A DNA stretch of 64,000 nt from Microcebus murinus (Eukaryota > Chordata > Mammalia > Primates > Cheirogaleidae), in contig NC_134136.1 of the NCBI RefSeq assembly GCF_040939455.1, positions 71,666,501-71,730,500 on the forward strand, in the 5' to 3' direction. Positions within the stretch are counted from its first letter, which is position 1; every line of letters starts with the position of its first letter. The translations under genes and the position numbers were made by a program. The notes below the pieces were generated by a model. That model searched no databases, had not been told where the DNA came from, and worked only from the letters and a program-made list of their open reading frames with translations. Positions 33,757-47,449 of this stretch are shown here, one piece after another.

Positions 33757-36700
33757 TTAATAACAGTTTGCTGGAGAATATATCTGGTGCTTGATTTTCC
33801 ATTCTTGGGATACTTCACTTAGTAGTATGGGTTCCAGCTCTAACCAGGAAAATATAAGATGTGCTATATCACCATTGTTTCTTAGAGCTGAATAGTATTC
33901 CATGGTATACATATACCACATTTTATTAATCCATTCTTGGATTGATGGACACTTGGGCTTTTTCCACAGCCTTGCAATTATGAATTGTGCTGCTATAAAC
34001 ATTCGAGTGCAGGTGTCTTTTTTGTAGAGTGTCATTGGATCATTTGGGTAGATGCCCAGCAATGGGATTGCTGGATCAAATGGTAGATTCACTTGTATCG
34101 CGTTAAGGTATCTCCATATTGCTTTCCACAGAGGTTGAACTAGTTTGCAGTCCCACCAGCAGTATAGGAGTGTTCCTCTCTCTCCGCAACCACGCCAGCA
34201 TTTATTGTTTGGAGATTTTTTGATAAGGGCCATTCTCACTGGGGTTAAATGATATCTGATTGTGGTTTTGATTTGCATTTCCCTGATGATTAGAGATGTT
34301 GAGCATTTCTTCATAGGTTTGTTGGCCATGCTTCTGTCTTCTTTAGAAAAATTTCTGTTCAAGTCCTTTGCCCACTTTTTAATGGGGTTATTTGATTTTT
34401 TCTTCCTGATTTTCAAGAGTTCTAAGTATATTCTAGTTATCAGTCCCTTATTGTATGCATAGGATGCAAAAATTTTCTCCCATTCTGTAGGTTGTCTGTT
34501 TACTTTCATGACTATTTCTTTGGCTGTGCAGAAGCTTTGTAGTTTGATCATGTCCCATTTATTTATTTTTGTTGCTGCTGTGATTGCCTTTGGGGACTTC
34601 TTCATAAACTCTTTACCCAGGCCGATGTCTAGGAGAGTGTTTCCAGCATTTTCCTCTAGAGTTCTAATAGTTTCATACCTTAGGTTTAAGTCTGTTATCC
34701 AGCGTGAGTTGGTTTTTGTGAGAGGTGAAAGGTGTGGGTCCTGTTTTAGCCTTCTACAGGTGGCTATCCAGTTTTCCCAGCACCGTTTATGGAAAAGGGA
34801 TTCTTTTCCCCAGCGTATGTTTTTGTCAGCTTTGTCAAAGATTAGATGGCTATATGAGGATGGTTTTATATCAGGATTCTCACATCTGTTCCACTGGTCA
34901 ATGTTCCTATTTTTGTGCCAATACCATATTGATTTAATTACTACAGCTTTGTAATATAGTTTGATATCTGGCATATGAATGCCTCCCATTTTGTTTTTGT
35001 TGCCTAGAATTGCTCTTGATATTCGGGGTCTTCTTTGGTTCCATATGAAGCATAAAATTATTTTTTCTATATCTGTGAAGAATGCTGATGGAATTTTAAT
35101 AGGTATTGCATTGAATCTGTAGATCAGTTTGGGTAGTATAGACATTTTGATGATATTGAGTCTGTCGATCCACGAGCATGGTATGGATTTCCATCTGTTT
35201 ACATCCTCTGCTATTTCCTTCCTCAGGGTTTCATAGTTCTCCCTGTAGAGGTCATTTACGTCCTTGGTTAAGTATATTCCTAGGTACTTTAATTTCTTTG
35301 TTGCTATTGTGAAGGGAATTGAGTCTTTGATTTGGTTCTCAATTAGATTGTTGTTGGCGTATATGAATGCCTCTGATTTCTGTGTATTGACTTTTTATCC
35401 TGAGACTTTACTAAATTCATTGATCAGTTCCAGGAGTTTCTTGGTTGAATACTTGGGGTTTTCTAGATACAATATCATATCATCAGCAAACAGTGAAAGT
35501 TTGATCTCTTCTGCCCCTATTTGGATACCTTTGATTCCATTTTCCTGTCTGATTGCTGTAGCCAAGACTTCCAGTACTATGTTGAACAGAAGTTGAGATA
35601 GAGGGCAGCCTTGTCTGGTTCCAGTTCTAAGTGGGAATGATTTCAATCTTTCCCCATTCAGTATGATGTAGGCTATGGGTCTGTCATATATGGCTTGTAT
35701 CATTTTTAGGTATGTCCCTTCTATGCCTATTTTCTTAAGTGTTCGTATCATGAAAGGGTGTTGAATTTTGTCAAAAGCTTTTTCTGCATCTATTGAAAGA
35801 ATCATGTGGTCTTTGTTTTTGCTTCCGTTTATGTGGTGAATTGCTTTTATAGATTTACGTATGTTGAACCATCCCTGCATCCCTGAGATGAAGCCCACTT
35901 GGTCGTGGTGGATTATTTTTTTGATAAGTGTCTGGATTCGGTTAGCTAAGATTTTGTTGAAAATTTTTGCATCTATATTCATTAGGGATATTGGTCTGTA
36001 GTTTTCTTTTTTTGTTGCATTCTTTTCTGGTTTTGGTATCAGAGTAATATTCGGTTCATAACAGGTTTGGGGAGGTTTCCGTTCTTCTCGATGTTGTGGA
36101 ATAGTTTCTGCAAGACAGGTGCTAGTTCTTCTTTGTAAGTGTGGTTAAATTCAGGTGTGAAGTCAACTGGACCGGGACTTTTCTTTTTAGGGAGATTTTT
36201 AATTGCTCTTTCTATTTCAGCTGATGAGATTGGTCTGTTCAGGGAATCTATTTCTTCCTGGTTGAGCCTAGGGAGGCTGTGTGTTTCTAGAAATTTGTCC
36301 ATTTCCTCCACATTTTCCAGTTTGTGTGCATAAAGATTTTTGTAGTATTCATGAATTGTATCTTGTATCTCTTTGGGATCAGTTGTGATATCTCCTTTTT
36401 TGTTCCTGATGGAGCTCATTAGAGATTTCTCTTTTCTGATTTTCCTTAGTTTAGCCAATGGTGTGTCAATTTTGTTTATATTCTCAAAGAACCAACTTTT
36501 TGTTTTATTCATCTTCTGAATAGCTTCCCTGTTTTCAGTTTCGTTTAGCTCCGATTTGATCTTGTTGATTTCACTTCTTCTGCTGGGTTTGGAGTTGGTC
36601 TGCTCTTCTTTTTCCAGCTCTTTGAGTCGTTTCATTAGATTGTCTATTTGTGATCTTCTTGTCTTTTGGTTATAGGCATTTATGGAGATAAACTTTCCTC

Positions 36701-37634
36701 TCAGAACGGCTTTAGCTGTGTCCCAGAGGAGTTGATAACTTGTCTCTCCATTGTCATTTTCTTAATAGAATTTTTTTTTTATTTCCGTCTTGATTTCTTC
36801 ATTTATGAAGTAATCATTTAGTAGGAGGTTGTTTAATTTCCACGTTTTTGTGTAGAAATGTGAGTTTCTGTTAGGGTTGATTTCTATTTTTATTCCACTG
36901 TGATCTGAGAAGGTACATGGTATGATTTCTATATTTTTAAATTTCTTGAGATTTTCTTTGTGTCCTAGGATATGGTCAATCTTAGAGAATGTCCCGTGAG
37001 CTGATGAGAAGAAGGTTTATTCAGTGGATTTTGGGTAGAATGTTCTGTAAATGTCAGTCAGACCCAATTGTTCTAGAGTTTTGTTTAAGTCCATTATTTC
37101 TTTATTAATTTTCTGTTTGGAGGATCTGTCTCGTGCCATCAGTGGGGTGTTGAAATCTCCAGTGATTATGCGGTTGCTATTAATCCATTTGCTTAGGACC
37201 AGTAAGGTTTGCTTTATGAATCTGGGTGCACCTAAGTTGGGTGCATATATATTTAAAATTGTTATCTCTTCTTATTGAACTGTGCCCTTCACCATTATAT
37301 AATGACCCTCTTGGTCTTTCACTACTTTTGTTGGTTTAAAAACTAAATCGTCTGAAATTAGAACTGCCACACCAGCCTTCTTTTGGCTTCTATTTGCTTG
37401 GAATATTGATCTCCACCCTTTGATTTTTAGTCTATATGCATCCTTGCACGTTAGATGTGTTTCCTGAAGACAGCATTTACTTGGCCTGTATTTTCTTATC
37501 CATTCAGCCAGCCTATGTCTCTTGAGTGGAAAGTTTAGGCCATTCACATTTATTGAGAGAACTGATAGGTAAGGTAGATTACTGATCATTCTGTTGGGTT
37601 AGATGTTGTTGCTATGATTTCTTTCTTGAGCCAT
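33757..37634 (-). pseudogene. ORF2: L1-M ORF2 (endonuclease-RT), several breaks
   Basis: Starts at 37634. Codon 12 is TAA, but an in-frame ATG at 37589 (codon 16), which aligns with the human ORF2 start, lies downstream of it. The endonuclease piece 37272-37589 keeps NVNGLN and LQETHL and ends at a CAA-to-TAA change. Other open parts are 36039-36635 (PGPVDF instead of PGPDGF), 35395-35982 (RT with FADD; SQLLF replaces SPLLF) and 33757-35145 (C-terminal region). In the Cys-rich knuckle the histidine is tyrosine ([10 protein letters not shown]). Frameshifts are seen near 36040 and 35390. No functional protein can be made. Confidence 0.92.
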
Positions 37635-37675
37635 TGTAACATCTGGCCTTTAATATCTTTGGGTTTTGTTTGTTT

Positions 37676-38664
37676 TTATACTTGTGGGTTATTATTATGA
37701 TGTTCCGTGCGTAACGCTGTTTTAAGTACTTCTTGTAGGGCTGGTCTTGTCTTGGTGAATTCTCTCAGCCTTTGCTTGTCTGAGAATGTTTTTATTTCTC
37801 CTTCATATGTGAAGCTTAGTTTTGCAAGTAATAATATTCTAGGCTGGGCATTGTTTTGTTTCAAAAGAGTGAAAATGGGGTCCTAGTCTCTCCTTGCTTG
37901 TAAAGTCTCATTAGAAAAGTCTGATGTTATTCGAATTGGCTTTCCCTTGTATGTTACTTGCTTCTTTTGTCTTACAGCTCTTAGAAGGGCCTCTTTCATA
38001 CTTTGGTCAGTCTGATGACTGCATGTCGTGACGTCTTCCTGTTTGCATTGCATCTCCCAGGGGTCCTCTGAGCTTCTTGAACTTGTATATCAAGATTTTG
38101 AGCAAGGCCTGGGATATTTTCCTCTATTATATCTTCAAACAGCTTGTCCAACCCTTGAGTGTTGTCTTCTTCCCCTTCTGGTAAGCCTATGACCCTCACA
38201 TTAGGTTTCTTCACAAAATCCCACAGCTGTTGTAGGCTTTGCTCTTTTCTCTTGTTTCTCTGCTCTATTTCTGTGACTGATTTATTTAATTGGAGTGTGT
38301 TATCTTCAAGCTCTGAGATTCTTTCTTTTGTTTGATCTACCCTGTTCTTGAGACTTTCCACTGTATTTTGTAGTTCCTTGAATTGAGTCTTCATTTCCAG
38401 GAGTTCGGATACGCTTTTCTTCATTGTGTCTATTTCTTGTCCCATATCCTGGAGGCTTTTTGTGGTTTCTTTGTGTTGGTTATTGAGTTGTTGTTGCAGC
38501 TGTGTGAGTGTTCTTATGATCCACATACTAAATTCCTCTTCTGTCATATTGGTTGCCTGATTTTGGTTGGTGTCCGTTTCTAGGAGGCTGGTACTCCTCT
38601 TTGAAGGTGTGTTTTCCGTTTGGTTCTTCATATTTCCTGAGTTCTTTCGCTGATTTCTTCCCAT
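37676..38664 (-). pseudogene. ORF1: L1-M ORF1, 4-bp deletion
   Basis: Open from 38664 (MGRNQRKNSGN) for 222 codons through the coiled coil and most of the RRM-like domain, then a frameshift near 38000 caused by loss of 4 bp relative to L1-B. The span of 989 bp against 993 bp in L1-B accounts for it exactly. The remaining C-terminal domain reads open at 37676-37864. A product would lack the C-terminal RNA-binding domain. Confidence 0.93.
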
Positions 38665-40085
38665 GTCAATCAGATGTTGTTTCCTTCCTTAAGTTATTGT
38701 TTGGTTATTCACACACCTTGTTTAGTTTCTGAGGCATTAGGTGGTGTCCTTCGGTGAAATGGGAACACTCCCTGTATATTGAGTCAGTGGGTGCCGTGGA
38801 AAGGCTGTGCAAGATGCCGTCTCTGTCAGTAGGTGGCGTTTGCTTGGAGGAACATGCTATGCTGTTGATTTTGTGCCCTGTTATCAGCTCTTGTTCTGGG
38901 CGGAGCTGGGTTGGGTAAGCCTGCCGTCAGGCAGTTAGCAGGGGTCAAAGTTATGTTCTCTGCTTCCAGGGAAAGCTGTCAGGGCGGGACTGGAATGGTC
39001 CTGCTCAGCCATAAAGTCTGGGTGTCGGGATGGGGCTGTCTGAGACCCGCAGTCTGGTGCGGGCCTCGCTTCTTTCCACGCTCCCCAACTCCGCAGCTAC
39101 TCTTTGGCCTCTTCCAGCAGGCCTGACCACAAGCCACCAGGCCTCTGGGTACTGTGATGTCGGTGGGGAGGTTCCCTGCACAGGAATGCCACCTGGGTTG
39201 GGTACACGGCCTCCTCCTGGGAAGAGGGTTGCCCTCTAGGACGCCGATCCGCCCCTGGAGGCACACACACCTCAGTAGGCTGTTCAAGTATAACCCTTCT
39301 GTGCCCCGGGCAATGCTAGCCCTCGGTGCAAGGGATCTGGTCTGCAGGTCCGACCTCTGGGTCCCAGAGTTCAAACTGTATCCCCACCAGGGAGAGGATT
39401 TCCAATCCCAATTCACCCACAGGGATCCCAAGCTGGGTCTATGTCTGTCAGCCTCTGAGTTGGCACCGTTCTCCTGGGAACACGGTGCCAGCAGCACCTG
39501 GGAGGGTAGGCGGGTAGGGAGCTCACAGTCTGAGTTCCCCTGAGTCAGCTGTAGCATCCCAAAAGGGAAGGTCCCATTCCCTGGAGGTTCCTCTGTCTGG
39601 TGGCTGTATTGTCTCTCTGGGCAGCCGCGGGTAGGGTCCGAGGAGGGGAGAAGGAGGCAATATGGCGCCTGCCGGGTGGCTCGGGTTTGTGCACATGGAG
39701 GTGCCCGGATGAAGTTGGGAACCTGGTGCCACGTCTGCTACAGGCTCACCGCTGGCTGGCAGCGGCAGTCTTTGGGCTGGTGTCCTCAGGTCTCTCCACC
39801 CGCTGGGGAGCCCACCAGCAGTCCCAAATGCAGGGGAGGGGAAACAGCAAATCCACCTACCCTTGCCGCTGGTCTCCGGGCTGCTCCGGTGGTCTCAGCC
39901 TCCAGTTCTCCTCCGCAGCCTCCTCCCATGGAGTCTCCCTGGGTCTCAGGTACCCCTCCTTCCGGCCCTCGTCCACTGTATGCTTGTCTTCTTGCTTTTT
40001 CCTTTAATTTCTGCTAGAATCTGTCTTTTCGCAGAGACACTCTGTCTGGCGGTGTTATTCGTCCGCCATCTTGCTCTACCCCCGG
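38665..40085 (-). promoter_or_regulatory. L1-M 5'UTR / internal promoter
   Basis: GC-rich, CpG-containing, homologous to 1648-3022. A YY1-like site (reverse GTCCGCCATCTTG, 40062-40074) lies near the 5' end, as in L1-B. The first bases differ from L1-B, so the two copies began at slightly different points. Confidence 0.78.
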
Positions 40086-40097
40086 ATATAGACTTTT

Positions 40098-40504
40098 AAT
40101 TAATCAAAATGTTTAATATACTATTTTATATTTACAAAGATGGACATAATTTTAAACTCATTTATTTTGTGTTTGACTATTCTATAAAGCATTCCAAAGC
40201 ACATGGCCATGTGGGAAATGAAAAGTACAACCATGCATGAGTAATGAACATATCAAGGAGTCTGGAGACTCTTTAATTAATCTGTTTTCCAGACTGTTCT
40301 CTCAGGTTTCATCCTATTTAAAAACCTGCCATCTTTTCTCTGACAAGGTAACTTTCTCATGCTTTAATAAATCAGCAAAGTATTCCAGCTTGGCTAAAAG
40401 AAAATAATTCACACAATTTAAATGAATCTACCACCTAAGTGTAGACTGAGAGATAAAGATTGATCTAATCTTATGATGGAGATAGGTGAATAAAAGGTGA
40501 TTTT
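40098..40504. other. AT-rich intergenic DNA, nothing recognised
   Basis: No gene or repeat that I can support. Confidence 0.5.
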
Positions 40505-40947
40505 TCTTACTTCAGGATATTATGAGTGTACCAATATTCTGGTTACATTGTATTTGTCTAACCCAAGTGAAGATTAGAGGCATGCCCTTCCCCTCTGCAA
40601 TGCTCACCGTGTCCATTACTTGTGTGAGTGTACCCACTCAACCCCGTAATCCTTGAAGAATATTACTACCATGTGAGCACCATAGTGTTGATCAGTTACT
40701 GCCAATTTGATGGTGAGTACATGTGGAGCCTATTCTTCTGATATTGTAATATCTCACTTCGGTTAATGGGCTCAAGCTCAATCCAGGAAAATGTAAGAGG
40801 TGATAAATCACTGTCGTTTCTCATGATTGACTAATACTCCATTGTATGCATATATAAAATTTTGATAACCCACTCATGAATTGATGGGCACTTGTGTGGT
40901 TTCCACATCCTTATAATAGTGAATTATTCTGCCATAAATATTCGGGT
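40505..40947 (-). mobile_element. Older L1 3' fragment, minus
   Basis: TTCAGGATATTATGAGTGTA, TAGAGGCATGCCCTTCCCCT and TTGATGGGCACTTGTGTGGT follow the old-type L1 3'UTR and the end of ORF2 in reverse. Same subfamily as 17143-17335. It is cut at 40947 by an Alu 3' piece. Confidence 0.88.
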
Positions 40948-41026
40948 GCTGTGACCTAGGCTGACACCATGGCACTCTAACCCAGGCAACAGAGTGAGAC
41001 TGTCTAAAAAAAAGAAAAAAAAATAC
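40946..41026 (+). mobile_element. Alu 3' end fragment
   Basis: GTGCTGTGACCTAGGCTGAC, then ACCATGGCACTCTAACCCAG and an A-rich tail. It is the last about 65 bp of an Alu, heavily 5' truncated, directly joined to the old L1. Confidence 0.85.
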
Positions 41027-42164
41027 TTTGGGGAAAAAATTTTATATGTCAAAGACTGCATAACCTATGCTTATTTAACATGTGAATCCCATTTAATTCT
41101 TTGCAAAAAGAATGTGTTTCTCTTAGAAAAATATCCTGGTATGAAGAGGAAAATCTCTTTGAAGACCAAACTCACAAAGCATGTATTCACTTGACATATG
41201 CATCTGTAACCAGTCTGTATCAGACTTCTACAAGCAAGAATGTTCTAACCACTCTGTTGGCTATACCTAAGTATATTAGAATCCCTGTCTACTAACCTTG
41301 GCTGACTCAGGTAACTTTTGTATGTTGATTTTTCAATGAGCACCCTGGTGCCCCTCTAGGAGAGAGAAACCTTTAATGGGGCCAGCCACTGAGTGTGAAA
41401 GATTACTGAAGAGAAAATTGTGCAAAGCCTGCCAGGGTACTTTACTCTTCCAACCTTCATAACAGGAACCTGTGTGCAAAATTAGGCTTGGAATTTTCTC
41501 AGAGGATTTCTGAAGTGTGGAGAAGAAATTAATTTATATAGAATCTACTGCCATATCCTCCATCTGGAAGTTTAGAATCACATCTTTGCTGGAGGCCTAA
41601 AAACAGGAGCAGCTACATAGTGGCACCATCTAACGTGGTAGGGTTTGCAAGGGACCTCCCAATAGGCCTTCTGCTCAAGCTAACTGTGGTCCTCTGCATC
41701 TATGTCTCTATCTCACAGGCCCTTCCTGAGACCACTTACTTCCTCCTCTTCCCTTCCCTTCTCTTAGTATGAACATGCCTACTCTAGGCAGGGTCACCGG
41801 CTCTTTGCTTAGGAAAACCTAAAAACATAATAAACCACAGCACCTACTCTCCAGGCATTTACAGTCTAGTTGGGAAGGTGAGACATTTAGATAAATAGTA
41901 CTAAGACAAAGTAAAATGTAAAGGTTCCTTATTTTACTTATATTTTTTTAGGAGAAGGAAAAAAAAATATCTGAGCTAAGAGTTCAGGAAATTTTATGGA
42001 GATGGAAGCACCATAAAATATTTCCCTTTGCATATGCTGTTTTTTTATTTCTTCCCAGAGTGCACATTCCTCCCATTCAGGCACTGCCCAAGTGTTCCAT
42101 CACTTTACCTTGCACATATGCCTCTCATATTGCAATATATATTCCAATTATTTGTTGACATTTG
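41027..42164. other. Intergenic DNA with an L2-like piece
   Basis: 41838-41925 (CAGCACCTACTCTCCAGGCA, TTTACAGTCTAGTTGGGAAG) resembles reverse L2. The rest is unassigned, without a gene. Confidence 0.45.
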
Positions 42165-42288
42165 TTCCTTTTCTATACTGTGCACCCCATAAGAGCAGAG
42201 GCCACATCTTAGTGACCATTGAATCCCCAAACCACAGTGCATTGTCTGATGCATAATAAATGCTCAGTAAATATTGAATTGAATAATA
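42165..42288 (+). mobile_element. L2 LINE 3' end
   Basis: CACCCCATAAGAGCAGAGGC, CATTGAATCCCCAAACCACA and the terminal ATAATAAATGCTCAGTAAAT with TTGAATTGAAT are the classic L2 3' end. Confidence 0.88.
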
Positions 42289-42296
42289 GCAAATGT

Positions 42297-42500
42297 CAAG
42301 AACTCTTCCAGATACATTCCATAAATGCTTTACATTTAACCCTCCCTACAACACAATAAGGTCAGTAACCTTCTTACACTATTTTACAGATGAGGAAACT
42401 GAACCACAGAGGGTTTGAATACCATCCCCAAAGTCACACAGCACTTAAGTATTATGAGACAGGACTTGAGCCACAGTCTTCCTTCAAAGTCTAAGTTATT
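42297..42500 (-). mobile_element. MIR SINE (reverse)
   Basis: ATTTTACAGATGAGGAAACT, GAACCACAGAGGGTTTGAAT and AGTCACACAGCACTTAAGTA are the reverse MIR core. Confidence 0.88.
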
Positions 42501-45044
42501 AAAAAATAACTACCATTCTGCCACTGTAAACATAAAAAATACACAACTTTGTTCTCAATAGTAAGATGTGGAATTTCATATTGTAAGAGGGAGATTCCAT
42601 GTGCAGGCTTTGATATTATTAATAATAAAGGCAAAGGGAAAGTGTGGTGGTGCATAAAAGGCAAAAAAACAACAACAGTTTAATTTAACTGGAATGTGGA
42701 ATGCATACCTGCAAATGGTGGTACAAAAGGTATAAGGTTAAAAAACTTGTGCCAGATAAAGACTAGATGGTTTTGTGGTCATCATCTCCCCATCATTCTT
42801 AACTAAAAATTGAGGCCTTTATGGCTTCCTTCATGCCTTGCTCACCACATGTATTCTGGTTGTAGTCATTTGAGTTATCTTCTACATTTTCTTCATGAAT
42901 TCATCCCTTCTCCAGTAGCCCTGCCTGTGGAGCATGGCTTAATGAGTGACTGCTCAGATTACTGAGTGTCACATAAGTGAGATCTTTGCTGGCTTGCATA
43001 TCCAGGAGCAGGAATGCTCTTGATGGACATTGTAATTGCCACACTGCTACTCAAGTAGCCCTAATGACTCCCCTTGCCTGAAGAGTAAAGCCATGGTAAA
43101 TTTTTCTCCCGGTCTATGTCCTTGCTTGTGCTACTGTGGCTGGTTGTACTAAGGCCAGACTGATAGGATTTTCATGAGCTAATTGGTCAGATTCTGGGCA
43201 AGAGTTGAGATTCTGGGTAGAAGCCAATAGAACTTTTCAGAGAGATTCAGCAATATAGGACAGGATTGGACTCGAATCAGCAAGTGTCAGCAGGAAGCTC
43301 ATAAGTGGAGTCCTTAGAGGTCTTTCTATTAGTAAATACATGGCACTCTAAAGACTTGAAGCTTTGGAACAACAGAAAACAGGATATCTGATGTAGAGAC
43401 ACTCATTCTTATCATAGAAAGTGATGAAGGTGAAGCTTGTCCAAACTGACTTTCACATGGACAAATGGGGAGCAGACTAGGAGCTGAGCACAAAAACAAG
43501 TGACAATGCATGGTGATTGCAGCTGCCAGACTGTTTGTAGATACAAGTGAAGTAAGTATAACTTTGGGGAATCCTGAAAATAACCGGAGGATTTACTTTC
43601 TTTTTAAAAAGTTGTTTCATACAATCAATCTTGTGGAGATTCATGGTATCCAAATTTGAATTAAAAAAAAAGACTCAGAATCCATAGGAACATGAAAAAA
43701 AAAAAATGTGACCCTTGGACTCTGTCACCAGAAGTCTTAGCCTAGAAAAAGGGAGAGAATTTCTCTCTACTTTGTCCTAGCTTCACACGAAGATGAGTTT
43801 CCAGTCAGACTGTGTCAAGGTTTGGGACACTGATTAGGCCATGTTTAATAGTGACCTGGATCACTGTATTACAAAGTCATACGCATGGCTATGGTTCTCT
43901 TTCTTCATCCTCCTTCATCCACACTCCCAGATTGGTAAATTAAGCCATACCTGCATCCTAAGGGAACAAATGGCTATCTTACCCTTTTATCCTTCTCTAT
44001 ACATATCATCCCTTCATAGGGTAAGCTGAGATAGGAACTGATATCAGTGGAGTAGGCCAGAAGATCTTGATCTCTCTTGTTCACTTTCATGTATAAGCTC
44101 CAGGAGTCCATTTTGAGACCATTTGCAGTCCACTGGTGATCATAGCTGGATTTAGAAAGAAGAAGACACTATATCAGTCCACAGGTTATTAAAGTGACAC
44201 AAATATGTGTTAGTCATTCTTAATTACAAAGATCATAATTTATTCCAAAAATACAAAGCTGGAGTACTGACAACTGGAAAAGTCTTCCAAGTCTAATGAC
44301 AGTAAAACATGTCATCCCCAAGCCATGTCCCTCTTCTCTAAGACTTCCTCAAAGATCTGTTTGCTTAAATCTCAAGCTATCCACTTGAGATATGTGAGAT
44401 CCTTGTCAAAACAAAACTAAACTTAAACAATGTTCTCACTGCAGGGCATGACAGAGAGACTTTCCTACTTACAAAGTTCTGGATTTTCCACGGTTCATTT
44501 TCTGATCTCTCAGTTTCTCTCCAGGTGAACTTGGCTTCCTCATTTCAGCATTTCACTTAATTGACAACCCCAACCAATCTGATTGGTGACTCTGCTTCAG
44601 CGGTTTAGAGAATCAATATCAATCCCCTTTAGTATCTCATGCAATCCCAGCCTTGACATGTACAAAAAGAACTTGGCCCTCAGTAGCTTTTATTTAGAGC
44701 AATGTTTCAATTAATAGAAATGCTTTCCAAACAGAAATGTCAGTATTTCCTTATATACACCTCTTTTAAACATTTGATGGGATTCAAGCACTTATTTCAT
44801 AGCATCTATTATAAAAGTCCTGCTTCTTTTTCTTTGTCCTTCAGTCACATTTCTCCTCCACTCTTGTACTGTTCTTCACAACTATCTTCTGATATGTTGC
44901 ATCCTCTAACATAGGCAGCACATACAGGTGATAGTTGGGGTGGAGGTGTGGAGTGGGGAGCCATTCTTTAGCACTTCATTTACTTTCTCAAGAGAATCCA
45001 ACTGCTCTCATTTTGGGAGATGTAAAATGCAAATTTGCTTATTC
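42501..45044. other. Intergenic DNA, nothing recognised
   Basis: Mixed-composition DNA with no open frame of note, no splice-flanked conserved block and no repeat that I can name. Small frames (43329-43511, 43841-44029, 44702-44914) look like chance. Confidence 0.5.
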
Positions 45045-46050
45045 ATTTGTCCTCTACTCATTGAGCAGCTGCTATTTGCTACTCTAGGCACCAACAATAT
45101 AACTGTGTGTTCACAGTTCTAAAGCAACATGTTCATGAAACTTACATTCTAATGGGTGAGACAACAAACAATATTTAAAAACCAATAATGTTTATCCCTT
45201 TGCCATTGTAAACACTTTATTTATGCTTCATTAGTCACTCTATAAAGCAATAGGACATGTTTGCTGAGCTGCAGTATATAACCTCTGTGATTTCCTCCCC
45301 TGCTGACCAGACCCTGCAGGGCCAGACCCACTATAACTGGTCTCCTACAGACGATAATTCTTAGATCATGAACTTAAGCCATGTGCTATAGCACAGTTTA
45401 CCAGAGAGGTCCTGAATTAGATAATTTATTCAGCACTAGTTCATACAATCATGACATAAAACTTTGATTTTCTATTTGCCATTTTCCTTTGTGTGCCTTT
45501 CTCTCTCAGCAATCTCATAAGGAGAAGAAATTCTGGGCTAAGCTTGCTTTGGAAACTTACTAGATTCTTGACCTAATTACCATTCAGTCATTCTCAAATT
45601 CCATCATTATTTCTAACAGTCTTTAGTTTGTAGTCACACTCTGGTAAAGCCTGGGATATTTGGGTTAAACTATTTTTTTCAAAGTTTCCTTTTTTGAATT
45701 CTTGGTCTATCTCAAAATGACCATTTCTATATGGCCATATTCTTTAAATGTGTTACAGTGCTTTTACATTTCTTCTTGAAAAGCTATCTCCCTTTCCAGA
45801 AAACTTTCCTATGGACAACTGAGATTAGAAGCTGCCATCTCACAGCCACATCCTACTATTTGTTACTGACTTCTTCCATTTTCTATACTAAATAGCATTT
45901 ACTCATTCATTTATCCAAATAATACTTAGTGAGTGGATACTGTATGTGAGGTATTGTTGTAGGCATTGGCAATACATCAGGAAACGTCCTTGTTCTACTG
46001 GAGCTTATCCTAGTGAGAGGAGACATAAGATAAATAAATAAACATAATAC
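45045..46050 (-). mobile_element. Two L2 tails (reverse) in unique DNA
   Basis: 45045-45180 (ACTCATTGAGCAGCTGCTAT, AAACTTACATTCTAATGGGT) and 45895-46050 (TTACTCATTCATTTATCCAA, GGAGCTTATCCTAGTGAGAG) both follow the L2 3' region in reverse. The DNA between 45181 and 45894 is unassigned. Confidence 0.7.
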
Positions 46051-47124
46051 ATCAGGTGCTGATACATGGTTTGCAGGAAAAGAAAGCAGAGTGAAGTGGG
46101 TACAGAGCGAGGGAGGGAATATTTGGGACAAGAGTCACTGTTAACTGGCATTGATACTTTTTCCTTTTCCAATCTCCATCCTCAATGGCAAAACTATTCC
46201 CAGCCCACAGAGTCCAGGTTATGTCCTAAACTGGTTAATAGTACAGGGACTATGACTATGGTACCTGAAACCATTAGATAAGTCTTAGCCTCTGCAAGAT
46301 GACATTTGTCTGCTCTGTTTTCTGATACTCATTTTGCTGTTTCCCAGCTCTCTGTTTCTCTTTCCCACAAAGGGCATGCCAAGTGTTCCCGCTGGCCCAT
46401 GCTTCACTTCCACAATGTTTTGCATTGCACTTGTTGACCTGTCCTTATGACATATAGTTTGTCTTGGTAACTCCTTCTCCAGCTTTTAGCAAAAGTCATT
46501 TCCAGCATTGACCTTTGAAAATGCAAGAGAAAAAGGTTTATTCAGTTCATGTCTAAAAGTTTGTATCAATCTGTAGTGAAACTCCCAGCCTTTAGAGTCT
46601 CCAGCGCCTTATGGAAGCATGTTAAAGTCTTACTTCTTGAGCTCAAAACTATGTCTTTGGGTCATACTTCTTGACTTTTTGAAATGCATACTTTAATACA
46701 TAGAAGTTCCTCTCCTAATTGCTTCTTTTGCTCCTCAAATACATTTATTTAAAGCCCCATCCACTACTTGCTGTTGCTTGTTTTAAAGCAAAAATATATT
46801 TTTTTTTTCTTTGAGCCTAGATCTGGCTCCTTCTCTTACAAATTTCATATAGTCCAGGGTAGTACAGGTTTTGTGGACCAAGATTTTATGCAGAAGAGAG
46901 TTTTAAAAGTATAATTACTAAATTGATGGCTACCTATCAGAAAAAACATATTACATATTAGGAAATTATAGAACATTATTTCCACTTCCTGGACCTCTCT
47001 CCACTGCTCTGTCCTGGGGAACATGGCTTTATTTCAGGTCCACAATGACTCTTCCAATCATGCTCTAAGAATTCAGGTACAGCATTTTGAAACTATAAAA
47101 ATTGATATGGCTGGATTTTCAATT
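46051..47124. other. Intergenic DNA, nothing recognised
   Basis: No gene or repeat that I can support. Confidence 0.5.
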
Positions 47125-47440
47125 TGAAAAATTCCTCACTTTTTAAAATATATTTGTACAAATTTAAAGGGTACAAGTACATCTTTGTCACATGGATATA
47201 TTGCATAGTGGTGAAATCAGTGTATTTAGTGTATTCATCTACTGAATAATGAACATCACACTCATTACTTAATCTCTCATCACTCACACCCTCCTACCCT
47301 CGCTCCTTTTGAGTTTCAAACGTCTATCATTCCACACTCTATGTCCATGTGTACATATTGTTTAGCTCCCACTTATAAGTGAAAACACATGGTATTTGAC
47401 TTTATGTTTCTGAGTTGTTTCACTTAAACCCCTCATACTC
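47125..47440 (-). mobile_element. Old primate L1 (L1PB/L1MA-like) 3' end, minus
   Basis: ATTTGTACAAATTTAAAGGG, GGATATATTGCATAGTGGTG, then TGTCCATGTGTACATATTGT and GCTCCCACTTATAAGTGAAA follow an L1 3' end that predates the lemur-specific families. Non-coding. Confidence 0.85.
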
Positions 47441-47449
47441 TAGCTTAGG

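Larger units (their letters stand above)
33505..40085 (-). mobile_element. Full-length L1 (L1-M), minus strand
   Basis: Complete from a 5' end reading CCGGGGGTAGAGCAAGATGG to a 3' A-tail. The TSD ATATAGACTTTT (12 bp) lies at 33493-33504 and 40086-40097. A short non-L1 stretch (33505-33531) sits between the main poly(A) and the TSD. ORF1 has a single 4-bp deletion; ORF2 has several breaks. It belongs to the same young lineage as L1-B and L1-Q but is somewhat more decayed, and it is inverted relative to both. Confidence 0.95.
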